A DNA stretch of 14,154 nucleotides from NCBI GenBank assembly GCA_945907055.1, contig CAMDSG010000032.1, positions 1 through 14,154 of the forward strand. The letters are read 5' to 3'. Shown here in pieces: positions 1 to 6,846 of this stretch. Under the pieces are notes generated by a model that made no database searches, was not told the DNA's origin, and saw only the letters and a list, made by a program, of their open reading frames with translations. Source of the stretch: Bifidobacterium breve. Lineage in GTDB: Bacteria; Actinomycetota; Acidimicrobiia; IMCC26256. The number at the start of each line of letters is the position of its first letter. The first letter of the stretch is position 1. Made by a program: the position numbers and the translations under genes.

Positions 1-647
1 GGAACCGTGGCCTCAACTCTTACAAGAGATGCGTGGTTATTGGGGCGGTCATTAATCGCGTCGGTAACCGTCTTAGGGCCACCCGTCTGACCAACACCCA
101 GGGACCCGGAGTATCGATTCACATCGAGTGAAGATGAGTTCGAGACTGGGACTGTCGTTGGCTGGGTCGTTGTTGTAGTGGCAGGGGGTGTTGTAGTAGT
201 CGTCGTCGGAGGGAGAGTCGTGGTAGTTGGAGTGGGCGACGAAATCGAGACGACCGAGTTCTGCACCTTTATGCTCACCGAAGGCGAGGCGTATGCGCGA
301 CCTCTTGACGTATAGCCCGTCGCCTTCACACTATGGGTACCGTCGGTGACTGTCGAGGAGTTCCAAGAGAGGCTATAAACCGAGGAACTAACGCTGGCAG
401 TCCCAACGGTCACACCATCGATCTCGAATGTAACTCGTGCTGGCGTCCATGTGGCTGTGGTGCCACTCCCTGCGATGCTCTTTAGCGCTACCGCAGATCC
501 TGCAACCACGGAGCTCGCCGTAGGAGCGGTTACCTTCATTGCACGGTAGGTACTGGCGGCGCCTGCAGCGGCAGCTGGGATAGCGAGCGCTACAACCGTT
601 GCGGTAGCGATCGAGGTCTTAATGAGGTGGTTTCGTGTGTAACGCAT
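1..647 (-). CDS. Secreted Ig-like domain protein with Thr-rich linker (partial, runs off left edge)
   Basis: The reading frame stays open from an ATG at 647 to the window's left edge, giving about 215 visible residues. The N-terminus is basic (MRYTRNHLIK), followed by an Ala/Val-rich hydrophobic segment (residues 12-31) that looks like a Sec signal peptide. Residues about 36-130 resemble a bacterial Ig-like beta-sandwich, with the pattern FEIDGVTVGT, YSLSW, DGTHSVKATGY. Residues about 138-165 are a Thr/Pro linker (TTTTLPPTTTTTPP), typical of actinobacterial exported modular proteins. A new domain begins near residue 172 but too little is visible to name it. An ATG at 650 lies directly before the chosen start. 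The purine-rich GAAGAAGG sits only 2 bases from it but 5 bases from the ATG at 647, so I chose the latter. The role is probably extracellular, perhaps glycan binding or enzymatic. The substrate is unknown. Confidence 0.7.
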   Translation of the reverse strand, partial: MRYTRNHLIKTSIATATVVALAIPAAAAGAASTYRAMKVTAPTASSVVAGSAVALKSIAGSGTTATWTPARVTFEIDGVTVGTASVSSSVYSLSWNSSTVTDGTHSVKATGYTSRGRAYASPSVSIKVQNSVVSISSPTPTTTTLPPTTTTTTPPATTTTTQPTTVPVSNSSSLDVNRYSGSLGVGQTGGPKTVTDAINDRPNNHASLVRVEATV

Positions 648-779
648 CATTGCCTTCTTCAATTGGTGTTTCTCGGACACCATTTGTTTCGGCAGCAAAG
701 CACTACGCGCTTGACGCGATACAGCTTTGTTGTGATTGCGTTGGGAAAAGTAAGGAACCCACAGGGAACGCAGAAATAA

Positions 780-801
780 GCGTGGGAATAGCGTGGGAAT
801 A
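780..801. repeat. Perfect 11-bp tandem duplication GCGTGGGAATA
   Basis: Two identical, adjacent copies of GCGTGGGAATA occupy 780-790 and 791-801. They lie in the gap between the formylglycine-generating enzyme and the secreted Ig-like gene. Degenerate relatives (GCGTTGGGAA at 739-748, AGGGAACGC at 763-771) lie nearby. The 11-bp period places the GGGA cores on the same DNA face, as direct-repeat operators do. No regulator is identified, and a chance duplication is possible. The rest of the 648-851 gap shows only a short GGCG/CGCC hairpin at 825-836 without a T-tract. Confidence 0.5.
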
Positions 802-851
802 AAGTCCCGTGACTTTCTACCTAGGGCGTTATCGCCAACGGGTACTACTAC

Positions 852-1850
852 CTATGGAAGAGCTACAACTCGAAAGCCGAGGTGACCTACGCTCGTATCT
901 GGCGTATTAGAACTACGTGCATCTACTCGGTAACGCCTGCAATAAGAGGCGTGGCACAAAAAAGAACCACCACGCATTACTCGGTGCGTACCGGATTCCG
1001 GTCCACGCGGATCCACTCGTTTACTTACTTCGTAATATCCCTGATCAAAATAATCAGAGCACCACTCCCATACGTTGCCAGTGGTCTCGAATAGCCCCAA
1101 CCCATTTGGTGCGAAGGATCGAACCGGCGCTGTCCCTGTAAATCCATCGGCTCCTGCGTCGAGGCTTGGAAAATCGCCTTGGAACACATTCATGCGGTGC
1201 TCGCCATTGGGCTCCAGCTCATCCCCCCACGGAAATGCCATGCCAACTAAACCACCGCGCGCTGCGTATTCCCACTCAGCCTCTGTTGGGAGTCGAGTAC
1301 CTGACCATTTACAGAACGCCTCGGCATCGGACCACGAGATGTGCACTACCGGATGATCAGATCGAGTCTCAATATTGGAGTGAGGCCCCTCAGGGCAGAA
1401 CCAAGTCGCGCCGTAGACCTGTCGCCACCACTCGGTCCCGACGACCCCACGTGTCTCCTCGAAGTCGTCAGGCAGGTGGCCAGCGAAAACAAAGGACCAG
1501 CCGAAGCGTTCGCCCTCAGTTACGTAGCGCGTATCAGAGACAAAACGCGCAAATTGGGCATTAGTAATCGTAGTTGCACCTATGGAAAACGCGCTCACCG
1601 ATACTTCGTGTACAACCCTCTCACCATCAGCCTCATAGCCATCTTGTTGAGCATTCCCCATCTGAAAAACTCCTGCGGGTATCGCAACAAAATCAATCAG
1701 GGGCAAGTTCGAGACGCGTTGGCCGCCAATCACATCCTCGGCCTGTTTTACGGGTTCGCTTGAACGCTCGACAGGGCGGGATGAGGACGGATTCGCCATT
1801 CTGAGACTCTCTGCCTCGTCTCGATTAGGTACACAGCAGGCTTCGCTCAC
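852..1850 (-). CDS. Formylglycine-generating enzyme (SUMF1/FGE family), sulfatase-activating
   Basis: This protein of 332 residues is a close match to actinobacterial formylglycine-generating enzymes. These copper-dependent oxidases convert a cysteine in the CxPxR motif of sulfatases to C-alpha-formylglycine. The family landmarks are in order: IPAGVFQMG (57-65), TNAQFARFV (96-104), HPVVHISWSDAEAFCKW (166-182), RLPTEAEWEYAARGG (186-200), GNVWEWCSDYF (258-268), and the C-terminal active-site block RVMRGGSFLCHASYCRRYR. Cys299 and Cys304 correspond to the catalytic, Cu-binding pair. This separates true FGEs from ergothioneine-type and other FGE-sulfatase-fold relatives, which lack the pair. The start is GTG at 1850, with GGGAGAG 7 bases upstream. 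Met18 (ATG at 1799) is an alternative start and would drop only a poorly conserved N-terminus containing a CC pair. No signal peptide is visible, so it should act in the cytoplasm. No sulfatase target is encoded in the window. Confidence 0.93.
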   Translation of the reverse strand: MSEACCVPNRDEAESLRMANPSSSRPVERSSEPVKQAEDVIGGQRVSNLPLIDFVAIPAGVFQMGNAQQDGYEADGERVVHEVSVSAFSIGATTITNAQFARFVSDTRYVTEGERFGWSFVFAGHLPDDFEETRGVVGTEWWRQVYGATWFCPEGPHSNIETRSDHPVVHISWSDAEAFCKWSGTRLPTEAEWEYAARGGLVGMAFPWGDELEPNGEHRMNVFQGDFPSLDAGADGFTGTAPVRSFAPNGLGLFETTGNVWEWCSDYFDQGYYEVSKRVDPRGPESGTHRVMRGGSFLCHASYCRRYRVDARSSNTPDTSVGHLGFRVVALP

Positions 1851-1878
1851 CTCTGCACTCTCCCACCTCCAGACAGCA

Positions 1879-1884
1879 ATTATA
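1879..1884 (-). promoter_or_regulatory. Candidate -10 box TATAAT for the formylglycine-generating enzyme gene
   Basis: Read on the minus strand, a perfect TATAAT lies about 28 bases upstream of the GTG start. It would place transcription near 1872 with a leader of about 22 bases containing GGAGG and GGGAGAG. No convincing -35 hexamer is seen at the right distance, so the call rests on the -10 alone. Confidence 0.4.
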
Positions 1885-1935
1885 GGAGTTCAAACCCAAA
1901 TTTCGTCTTCCGGTATAGAGAATGGCAGCCGCGAT

Positions 1936-1964
1936 GGGACAACCGACATTGCCTCCGATATCCT
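1936..1964 (+). promoter_or_regulatory. Candidate promoter for the export operon (GGGACA - 17 bp - TATCCT)
   Basis: GGGACA at 1936-1941 and TATCCT at 1959-1964 are separated by exactly 17 bases. Each matches four of six positions of the housekeeping consensus. The pair lies upstream of the first plus-strand gene and is divergent from the promoter of the formylglycine-generating enzyme gene. This is a weak match and the only reasonable candidate I see between 1851 and 2000. Confidence 0.3.
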
Positions 1965-2000
1965 TTCCAAGTCGGCAGACCGTGCCTAGGGGGCTTTAGC

Positions 2001-2657
2001 GTGGGGTACAACCAAAAAATTCGTCATACCCGCCCTAAATCTTTTCCGATTGCTCTTATCTCAGTTCTCTTTGTCTCTCTTGCATTGTCTTCTTGTAGCG
2101 CAGACGCATCTTCTTCGATAGTGGTCCGCAGCCCCGAGGACGTCCAAGTTCTTACCCCTAAAGAGGTCAAAGATTTTCGCAAAAATGCTGCAAAGGGAGT
2201 CTCAAGCGCCACTGGTGCTACCGGTGCCGACGGAGTCCCTCAAAACCTAGATACGCGACCTGTAGAGACTCGCCTCTTCGACGCATACGCGAAATTTAGT
2301 GCCTGTATAGCGGCAAGTGGAGACAAGGTGCGCGGCAATCTGCTTGACCGGACTAACCCCGCATTTCAAGACCCTGCATATGTTGCAATTTTGAGTAAAT
2401 GTGCTGCTCGCACAGGGATCATTCAGATCCTCACCGAGTTCAACACAGTTCGAGCCGAGCTCACACCCAAGCAGGTCAAAGAACGTAATAAGTCTTTCCT
2501 CAAACTCAAGCCATGCCTAGAGAAACGCGGCTGGAAAATTACAACAACCACGAACGAAATTGGATTACTCGTCCCGGCAGTATTCCGATCGCCAGATGGC
2601 TCAATTAACAGCCGCGATCTAAACCAGTGCTCAGCCGAGGTCGGAATCGCTAACTAA
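2001..2657 (+). CDS. Cysteine-rich lipoprotein, first gene of the MacAB-like export operon
   Basis: The 218-residue product starts at a GTG with AGGGGG seven bases upstream. A long n-region (to Lys13) precedes a hydrophobic segment (15-29) and the lipobox LSSC, so signal peptidase II should cleave before Cys32 and leave a membrane-anchored lipoprotein. The mature part has four cysteines (102, 134, 172, 210) in two similar pairs. AC-IAASG is followed by NPAFQDP and then SKCA, and PCLEKRGW is followed by a Ser/Asp stretch and then NQCSAEVG. Small lipoproteins of this general look (a CMRxxG-like motif, then DPxFQ, then KC) are, as I recall, common next to actinobacterial MacA/MacB-like genes, so an accessory role in the exporter is likely. 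This is inferred from position and general similarity. No enzymatic motif is visible. The next gene begins 83 bp downstream, across a tandem repeat. Confidence 0.75.
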   Translation: MGYNQKIRHTRPKSFPIALISVLFVSLALSSCSADASSSIVVRSPEDVQVLTPKEVKDFRKNAAKGVSSATGATGADGVPQNLDTRPVETRLFDAYAKFSACIAASGDKVRGNLLDRTNPAFQDPAYVAILSKCAARTGIIQILTEFNTVRAELTPKQVKERNKSFLKLKPCLEKRGWKITTTTNEIGLLVPAVFRSPDGSINSRDLNQCSAEVGIAN

Positions 2658-2697
2658 TACCTGGTCTAACTAAAACCTTCTCTAACTAAAACCCTCT
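2650..2697 (+). repeat. Three tandem 16-bp repeats between the first two operon genes
   Basis: CTAACTAAWACC begins at 2650, 2666 and 2682, giving a strict 16-bp period over 48 bp. Copies two and three share CTAACTAAAACC exactly, and copy one differs by one base (TAATACC). The first copy overlaps the last two codons of the lipoprotein gene and supplies its TAA stop. All copies contain TAA in the same relative position. Possible roles are a protein-binding array, an mRNA spacer, or replication slippage. Confidence 0.75.
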
Positions 2698-2740
2698 AAT
2701 CCGCAACTATCTATCTCGACTATCTAGGAGACTCTCCGTA

Positions 2741-4921
2741 ATGTTTAAACGCTCTCTTGCCACACTCGGTGCGGTTGTAATGACCGCTTCATTACTCGCT
2801 GCATGTGGCGGTTCGTCGACGAAGAAAACCTCCATCACTCCCCAGCCTGTCTCTCGACAGACCCTCCAAGACATCCTCACCGTTAGTGGAGAGTTACGCA
2901 GAGAGGAGACGCAGACGATCAATGCTCCAACCGATGGTCGCGTGAGCAAGGTAAATGTGAAGGACGCTCAAGAGGTCAATGTAGGGGACGCAATTTTTGC
3001 TCTCGATGGTCGCGAGGCCGTAGCGGTGAAGGGTGACTTCTCATTCTTCCGCACCCTTGATGTGGGCTCTGATGGACCAGATGTTGCCCAGCTCGAGAGG
3101 ATTCTTGCCTCCGATGGATTTAGTCCTGGGAGAGTCGACCGCACGTTTACGGAGCAGACGCGATCAGCATTAGCCAAGTGGCAGGCAGTACACGGATACG
3201 GCGGCGCCAAGCCAGAGACCGATGAGACAGTTCAACTATCACTGACCGGAAACTCTGCTGGCTACAGGCTCGGTAAGCGCAGCACAGGTGCCGCAACAAT
3301 CCTCTCAACAGCCACATCTGTTGAGAGCAGCGGAGGCAACTTCGTCGGGCCGATCCCTCCAGCAAGGAGAGGTGCTGCACGCGCAGTTCCCGCATTAGCT
3401 CGACGCGCAGCGACCGGGACTCCTGACAAGCCAGTTATCAATGTAGCGGGGACGCCGAGGTACGTAGACGAGGGCGGCGTTGCTACCTGGACCCTCAACG
3501 CAGATGTTGCACCGGCCAATGACACCATCGTTGCTCTGCAGATTGGTGGAGGCGCCACTGCCGGGGACTCGAATCGCAACGCCGATTACAAGACGCTTAA
3601 AAACAACGCGACGATCCTTGCAGGCCAAACCAGCGTCTCGTTCTCATCTGATATTTTCGATGACATCGTCGTTGAGGACGAAGAAGACATAACCGTCACA
3701 ATGACAACACAGTTTGGGAACGACCCCAACTACGTGGTCGGACCATCCGATAGAGCAACGATCACTATCAATGCCAATGGCACTGACATCATTCCGCAGA
3801 TCACAATCTCGGCTGACTCTGCAAAGACAAACGAAGGGCAGAACGCCACCTTCCGACTCCGCTCGAATGTAGAACTAAACCGAAACCTTGATATTTTTGT
3901 GAACATCACGGGCAGCGCCACCGTCGAGCAGGATTACCGCCCACTCGCAAATGAATATGTAACGCTTACATCCGGCAATACAGAGGTTGCGTTTAACATC
4001 TCCCCTCGATCCGACGATTTGGTCGAGCCCGACGAGACGATCACAGTTACGATTGTCGCGGATCCAGACATTATCTCTCCGCCTCCTTACACAGCGGCCT
4101 ACCCAAGCGTCGCTACGGTAACGGTTGAGTCAGGGGATGTACCCGAACTCAACATCGGTGGTGGTGGCGATGTGCGTGAAGGCGGGAGCGTCTCATTCAC
4201 AATCGTTGCTACACAGGTAATGGTTGAGGACACGACCATCAACTACCAAACCGGCGGTAGCGCCACTCCCGGACAGGATTACCAGGTGCTCTCGGGCCTT
4301 GCACTCATGCGAGCCGGAGCCTCATCGGTCACAATCACCGTGCGCACCTTCTCCGATGACGTGATCTTCTACCCAAGCGACATGATCGTCGCGAACTGGC
4401 CAGCGCGCATCGGCACTGTCGCAGTAGACGAAGGCGAGTTCGTGCTGCAAGGGTCGCCTGTTTTGAACCTTACCGAGCCAGTCCTAGCAGTGAAACTCAA
4501 GATGACAGCCACACAAAGGTCAAAGATCGAGCTTGGAATGCAGGCTGACGTGCAGCTCGAGGCTGGTGGAGTAACGATTCCTGGGCTCATTACAAAACTC
4601 GATGAGACTTCAACCGTGGGAGCCGATAAGACGGAGACTTACGAGGGGACAGTCGAGGCCACAGGAGATCTTCCAAACGTTGACGGGGCAACAGTCAGCA
4701 TTGATGTCGTGGTTGCGGAACGAGTCAATGTCATTGCAGTTCCGATTGCAGCGGTTCTCAAGAGTGGCTCAAAGAATTATGTGAGGGTCGTGACCGACTC
4801 AGGGCGAATAAAGCGAACGCCCATTGAGATTGGCCTAACCCAAGACGAGTTCATTGAGGTCACCAAAGGCCTAACCGGAAAAGAACTAGTGGTCGTCTCC
4901 GTGACTACTCCAACCGAGTAG
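2741..4921 (+). CDS. MacA/HlyD-like adaptor lipoprotein with peptidoglycan-binding and Calx-beta domains
   Basis: This 726-residue protein starts at ATG 2741 with AGGAG 10 bases upstream. Its lipobox LAAC predicts lipidation at Cys22. Residues about 35-98 form the first half of a barrel-sandwich adaptor (VSGELRREETQTINAPTDGRV). Residues 106-165 are a peptidoglycan-binding-1 domain (DVGSDGPDVAQLERIL, VDRTFTEQTRSALAKWQ). An Ala/Arg-rich linker (170-230) follows. Three Calx-beta-like repeats span about 231-345, 352-465 and 467-540, marked by the recurring GxAT...DYxxL motif (268-286, 389-402, 504-517) and by DDxVEPDETITVT in repeat two. The adaptor resumes near 541 (VIFYPSDMIVANWPARIGTVAVDEGEFVLQG), followed by beta-barrel and membrane-proximal parts (580-722). 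Family members link an ABC permease to the envelope. Peptidoglycan anchoring would fit a cell lacking an outer membrane. The Calx-beta block is unusual and may bind Ca2+ or act as a spacer or adhesive. The substrate is unknown. Confidence 0.88.
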   Translation: MFKRSLATLGAVVMTASLLAACGGSSTKKTSITPQPVSRQTLQDILTVSGELRREETQTINAPTDGRVSKVNVKDAQEVNVGDAIFALDGREAVAVKGDFSFFRTLDVGSDGPDVAQLERILASDGFSPGRVDRTFTEQTRSALAKWQAVHGYGGAKPETDETVQLSLTGNSAGYRLGKRSTGAATILSTATSVESSGGNFVGPIPPARRGAARAVPALARRAATGTPDKPVINVAGTPRYVDEGGVATWTLNADVAPANDTIVALQIGGGATAGDSNRNADYKTLKNNATILAGQTSVSFSSDIFDDIVVEDEEDITVTMTTQFGNDPNYVVGPSDRATITINANGTDIIPQITISADSAKTNEGQNATFRLRSNVELNRNLDIFVNITGSATVEQDYRPLANEYVTLTSGNTEVAFNISPRSDDLVEPDETITVTIVADPDIISPPPYTAAYPSVATVTVESGDVPELNIGGGGDVREGGSVSFTIVATQVMVEDTTINYQTGGSATPGQDYQVLSGLALMRAGASSVTITVRTFSDDVIFYPSDMIVANWPARIGTVAVDEGEFVLQGSPVLNLTEPVLAVKLKMTATQRSKIELGMQADVQLEAGGVTIPGLITKLDETSTVGADKTETYEGTVEATGDLPNVDGATVSIDVVVAERVNVIAVPIAAVLKSGSKNYVRVVTDSGRIKRTPIEIGLTQDEFIEVTKGLTGKELVVVSVTTPTE

Positions 4922-4930
4922 CGATTAAGC

Positions 4931-5656
4931 ATGACTGAAGTCTTCTCCGAATCAATACCAGAATCGCAAGCACCCTTCCTTCAGCTGACAGATGTCTCGC
5001 GTGTCTATGGCGAAGAGGTAAAGGTATTTGCGATGCGTAACGTATCCCTGAGCATCATGCCCGGAGATTTCATGGCAATCGTTGGTCCATCTGGATCTGG
5101 AAAATCAACCATGCTTGGTCTGCTTGGCTGCCTTGATCTTCCTACATCTGGTTCCATCAAAATTGCCGGTGAGGAGATCACAACTCTTGACGACCCAAGC
5201 CGAACTCGACTTCGTGGGCGTACAATTGGTTTCGTCTTTCAACAATTTCACCTTATTGCGCACCTGAGCGCTCTTGGAAATGTAGAGACCGCCCTCCTAT
5301 ACCGCGGCCTCAAGCCTGCCGAGCGTCGAGAGAAGGCCATGGACGCTCTCGAGAGAGTCGGCCTTGGTCCGCGCCACGACCATCGTCCGGTTCAACTCTC
5401 AGGGGGCGAACAGCAACGAGTCGCCATTGCGCGCTCTCTTGTTACGGACCCGATCATTGTTCTTGCCGACGAGCCAACCGGAGCGCTTGACTCCACCAAC
5501 GCTGAGAACGTAATGCAGATCTTTGAGTCGTTGAGGTCTAGCGAGCGAGCAGTGGTACTCGTAACCCATGATCAAGGTGTTGCTGGCAGAGCAGACCGCA
5601 AGGTCTCGATGCGCGACGGGGAAATCGTTGCAGATGAATACAAGGTGCTTTCATGA
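4931..5656 (+). CDS. MacB/LolD-type ABC transporter ATPase
   Basis: This 241-residue nucleotide-binding subunit has all the canonical motifs. They are Walker A GPSGSGKST (52-60), the Q-loop at Gln104 in FVFQQFHLI, the signature LSGGEQQRVAIARSL (156-170), Walker B IIVLADEPTGALD (175-187) and the switch His213 in VTHD. The sequence class is that of MacB, LolD and FtsE ATPases, which pair with FtsX-fold permeases and work as mechanotransmitters rather than classic translocators. It lies 9 bp after the adaptor gene. Its TGA stop overlaps the permease start (ATGA at 5653-5656), so the two are translationally coupled. No strong Shine-Dalgarno sequence is visible before ATG 4931, and reinitiation from the adaptor's stop is plausible. 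Gram-negative MacB is a single fused polypeptide. The split form here is the usual one in Gram-positive bacteria. Confidence 0.95.
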   Translation: MTEVFSESIPESQAPFLQLTDVSRVYGEEVKVFAMRNVSLSIMPGDFMAIVGPSGSGKSTMLGLLGCLDLPTSGSIKIAGEEITTLDDPSRTRLRGRTIGFVFQQFHLIAHLSALGNVETALLYRGLKPAERREKAMDALERVGLGPRHDHRPVQLSGGEQQRVAIARSLVTDPIIVLADEPTGALDSTNAENVMQIFESLRSSERAVVLVTHDQGVAGRADRKVSMRDGEIVADEYKVLS

Positions 5657-6846
5657 TCTCGCGCAACACTCGCGATCTGATGAGCGTCGCCTTCGGAGGC
5701 CTCTTCGCACGTAAGGTGCGCACCATATTGCTTCTCATGGGGCCTGTAATTGGAGTTGCGGCAATTGTCGCGGCGGTCGGCCTTACAGATAGTGCAAAAG
5801 GTGACTTGAAGGCAAAGGTTGCACAACTCGGCACCAACTTGATCGAGGCCAAGGCCGCAAGCAGTTTTGGTTCTCAGAATCCAACGCTCCCTATAGATGC
5901 AGTGCGGCGCGCTGAGCAAGTAAAGACAGTTGAAAAAGTTGCTTCCGTTGTGCAACTCACGGACATCATCGTCTCCCCATATCCACAAGCAAAAGCCAAA
6001 TATGAGACGACCCCTATTCCCGTTGTTGCGACCGATACGCGACTTCCCTACGTACTTGAGGTTCCGCTTACAAGCGGAAGATGGATCAACGCGTCGGACA
6101 ACGAAAATGCTGTTAGAGCGGTTGTCATAGGTAGCGGCCTGGCCAATGAACTTGGGTATCTCCCAGGGGAGAGTCGGACCATTGATCTCGCCGACAAGCC
6201 TTACGGAGTCATTGGCGTACTCGGTAAAGTCGAGTTAGATCCCTCACTGGACAACGCAGCATTTATTTCCTTTGCTTCAGCGGATGCTGACTTCATTAAG
6301 GAAGATGTGCTGCCGACAAAACTTTACGTGCGCTCCACGGCGGGCACGGAGCAGGTGACCTCCGATGCACTTCGCACTGCAATCTCTTTAGGGGGACCGA
6401 AAGAAGTCGCCACAGAGATAAAGGCCGAGGCGCTACAACTAGCCGCGCAGAGCGACCGACAGCTACAACTCATCGTGGCCTCAATGGGTCTGCTCGCAAT
6501 TATTGTTGGCGGAATCGGAATCGCAAACGTGATGTCGATCTCTGTAATGCAACGATCAACCGAGATCGGTATTCGGCGTGCGCTAGGCCATACTCGTCGC
6601 ACGATTGCTCAACAATTTCTTCTAGAAGCAATGGTCGTCGGATTCATCGGCGGAATCCTTGGGGTCCTCCTTGGGGCCTTTGCAATCCTCGTTGGCGTCT
6701 GGTTATCCGGATGGGTCTTCGTACTTCAGACATGGATACCGCCCGCCGGTGTTGTCCTTGCAATTGTTGTATCCATTATCGCCGGCCTATATCCGGCTAG
6801 GCGTGCCGCCAAACTTGAACCGCTAGAGACGCTCCGATTGGGATGA
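5653..6846 (+). CDS. MacB-type ABC transporter permease (FtsX family)
   Basis: This 397-residue integral membrane protein has the MacB topology. TM1 is at about 24-44, and a large extracytoplasmic domain of the MacB_PCD type spans about 45-268. Three C-terminal helices follow (about 272-295, 324-350 and 365-380). Diagnostic motifs are EIGIRRALGHTRRTIAQQFLLEA (304-326), the cytoplasmic coupling region between TM2 and TM3, and GLYPARRAAKLEPLETLR (378-395) at the C-terminus. It should dimerise, pair with the upstream ATPase and contact the adaptor lipoprotein through its extracytoplasmic domain. Both ends overlap neighbouring genes by 4 bp, which implies fixed stoichiometry with the ATPase and coupled translation with the downstream acyltransferase. 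The substrate cannot be read from the sequence. Family roles include export of peptides, lipoproteins and lipids. Confidence 0.95.
   Translation: MISRNTRDLMSVAFGGLFARKVRTILLLMGPVIGVAAIVAAVGLTDSAKGDLKAKVAQLGTNLIEAKAASSFGSQNPTLPIDAVRRAEQVKTVEKVASVVQLTDIIVSPYPQAKAKYETTPIPVVATDTRLPYVLEVPLTSGRWINASDNENAVRAVVIGSGLANELGYLPGESRTIDLADKPYGVIGVLGKVELDPSLDNAAFISFASADADFIKEDVLPTKLYVRSTAGTEQVTSDALRTAISLGGPKEVATEIKAEALQLAAQSDRQLQLIVASMGLLAIIVGGIGIANVMSISVMQRSTEIGIRRALGHTRRTIAQQFLLEAMVVGFIGGILGVLLGAFAILVGVWLSGWVFVLQTWIPPAGVVLAIVVSIIAGLYPARRAAKLEPLETLRLG

Noticed and set aside
160..235. Repetitive TGTTGTAGTAGTCGTCGT tract that could be read as a DNA repeat or array
   Set aside because: It is the minus-strand coding sequence of a Thr/Pro-rich linker using mixed threonine codons. 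There are no regular repeat and spacer units.
1341..1763. A 140-codon plus-strand open frame opposite the formylglycine-generating enzyme gene
   Set aside because: It is fully antisense to conserved catalytic regions, has no recognisable domain and no convincing translation signal.
4931..6846. FtsEX or LolCDE identity for the ATPase and permease pair
   Set aside because: The permease has the MacB topology with a large extracytoplasmic domain after TM1, and an adaptor lipoprotein gene lies directly upstream. No cell-division or lipoprotein-sorting partner genes are nearby.
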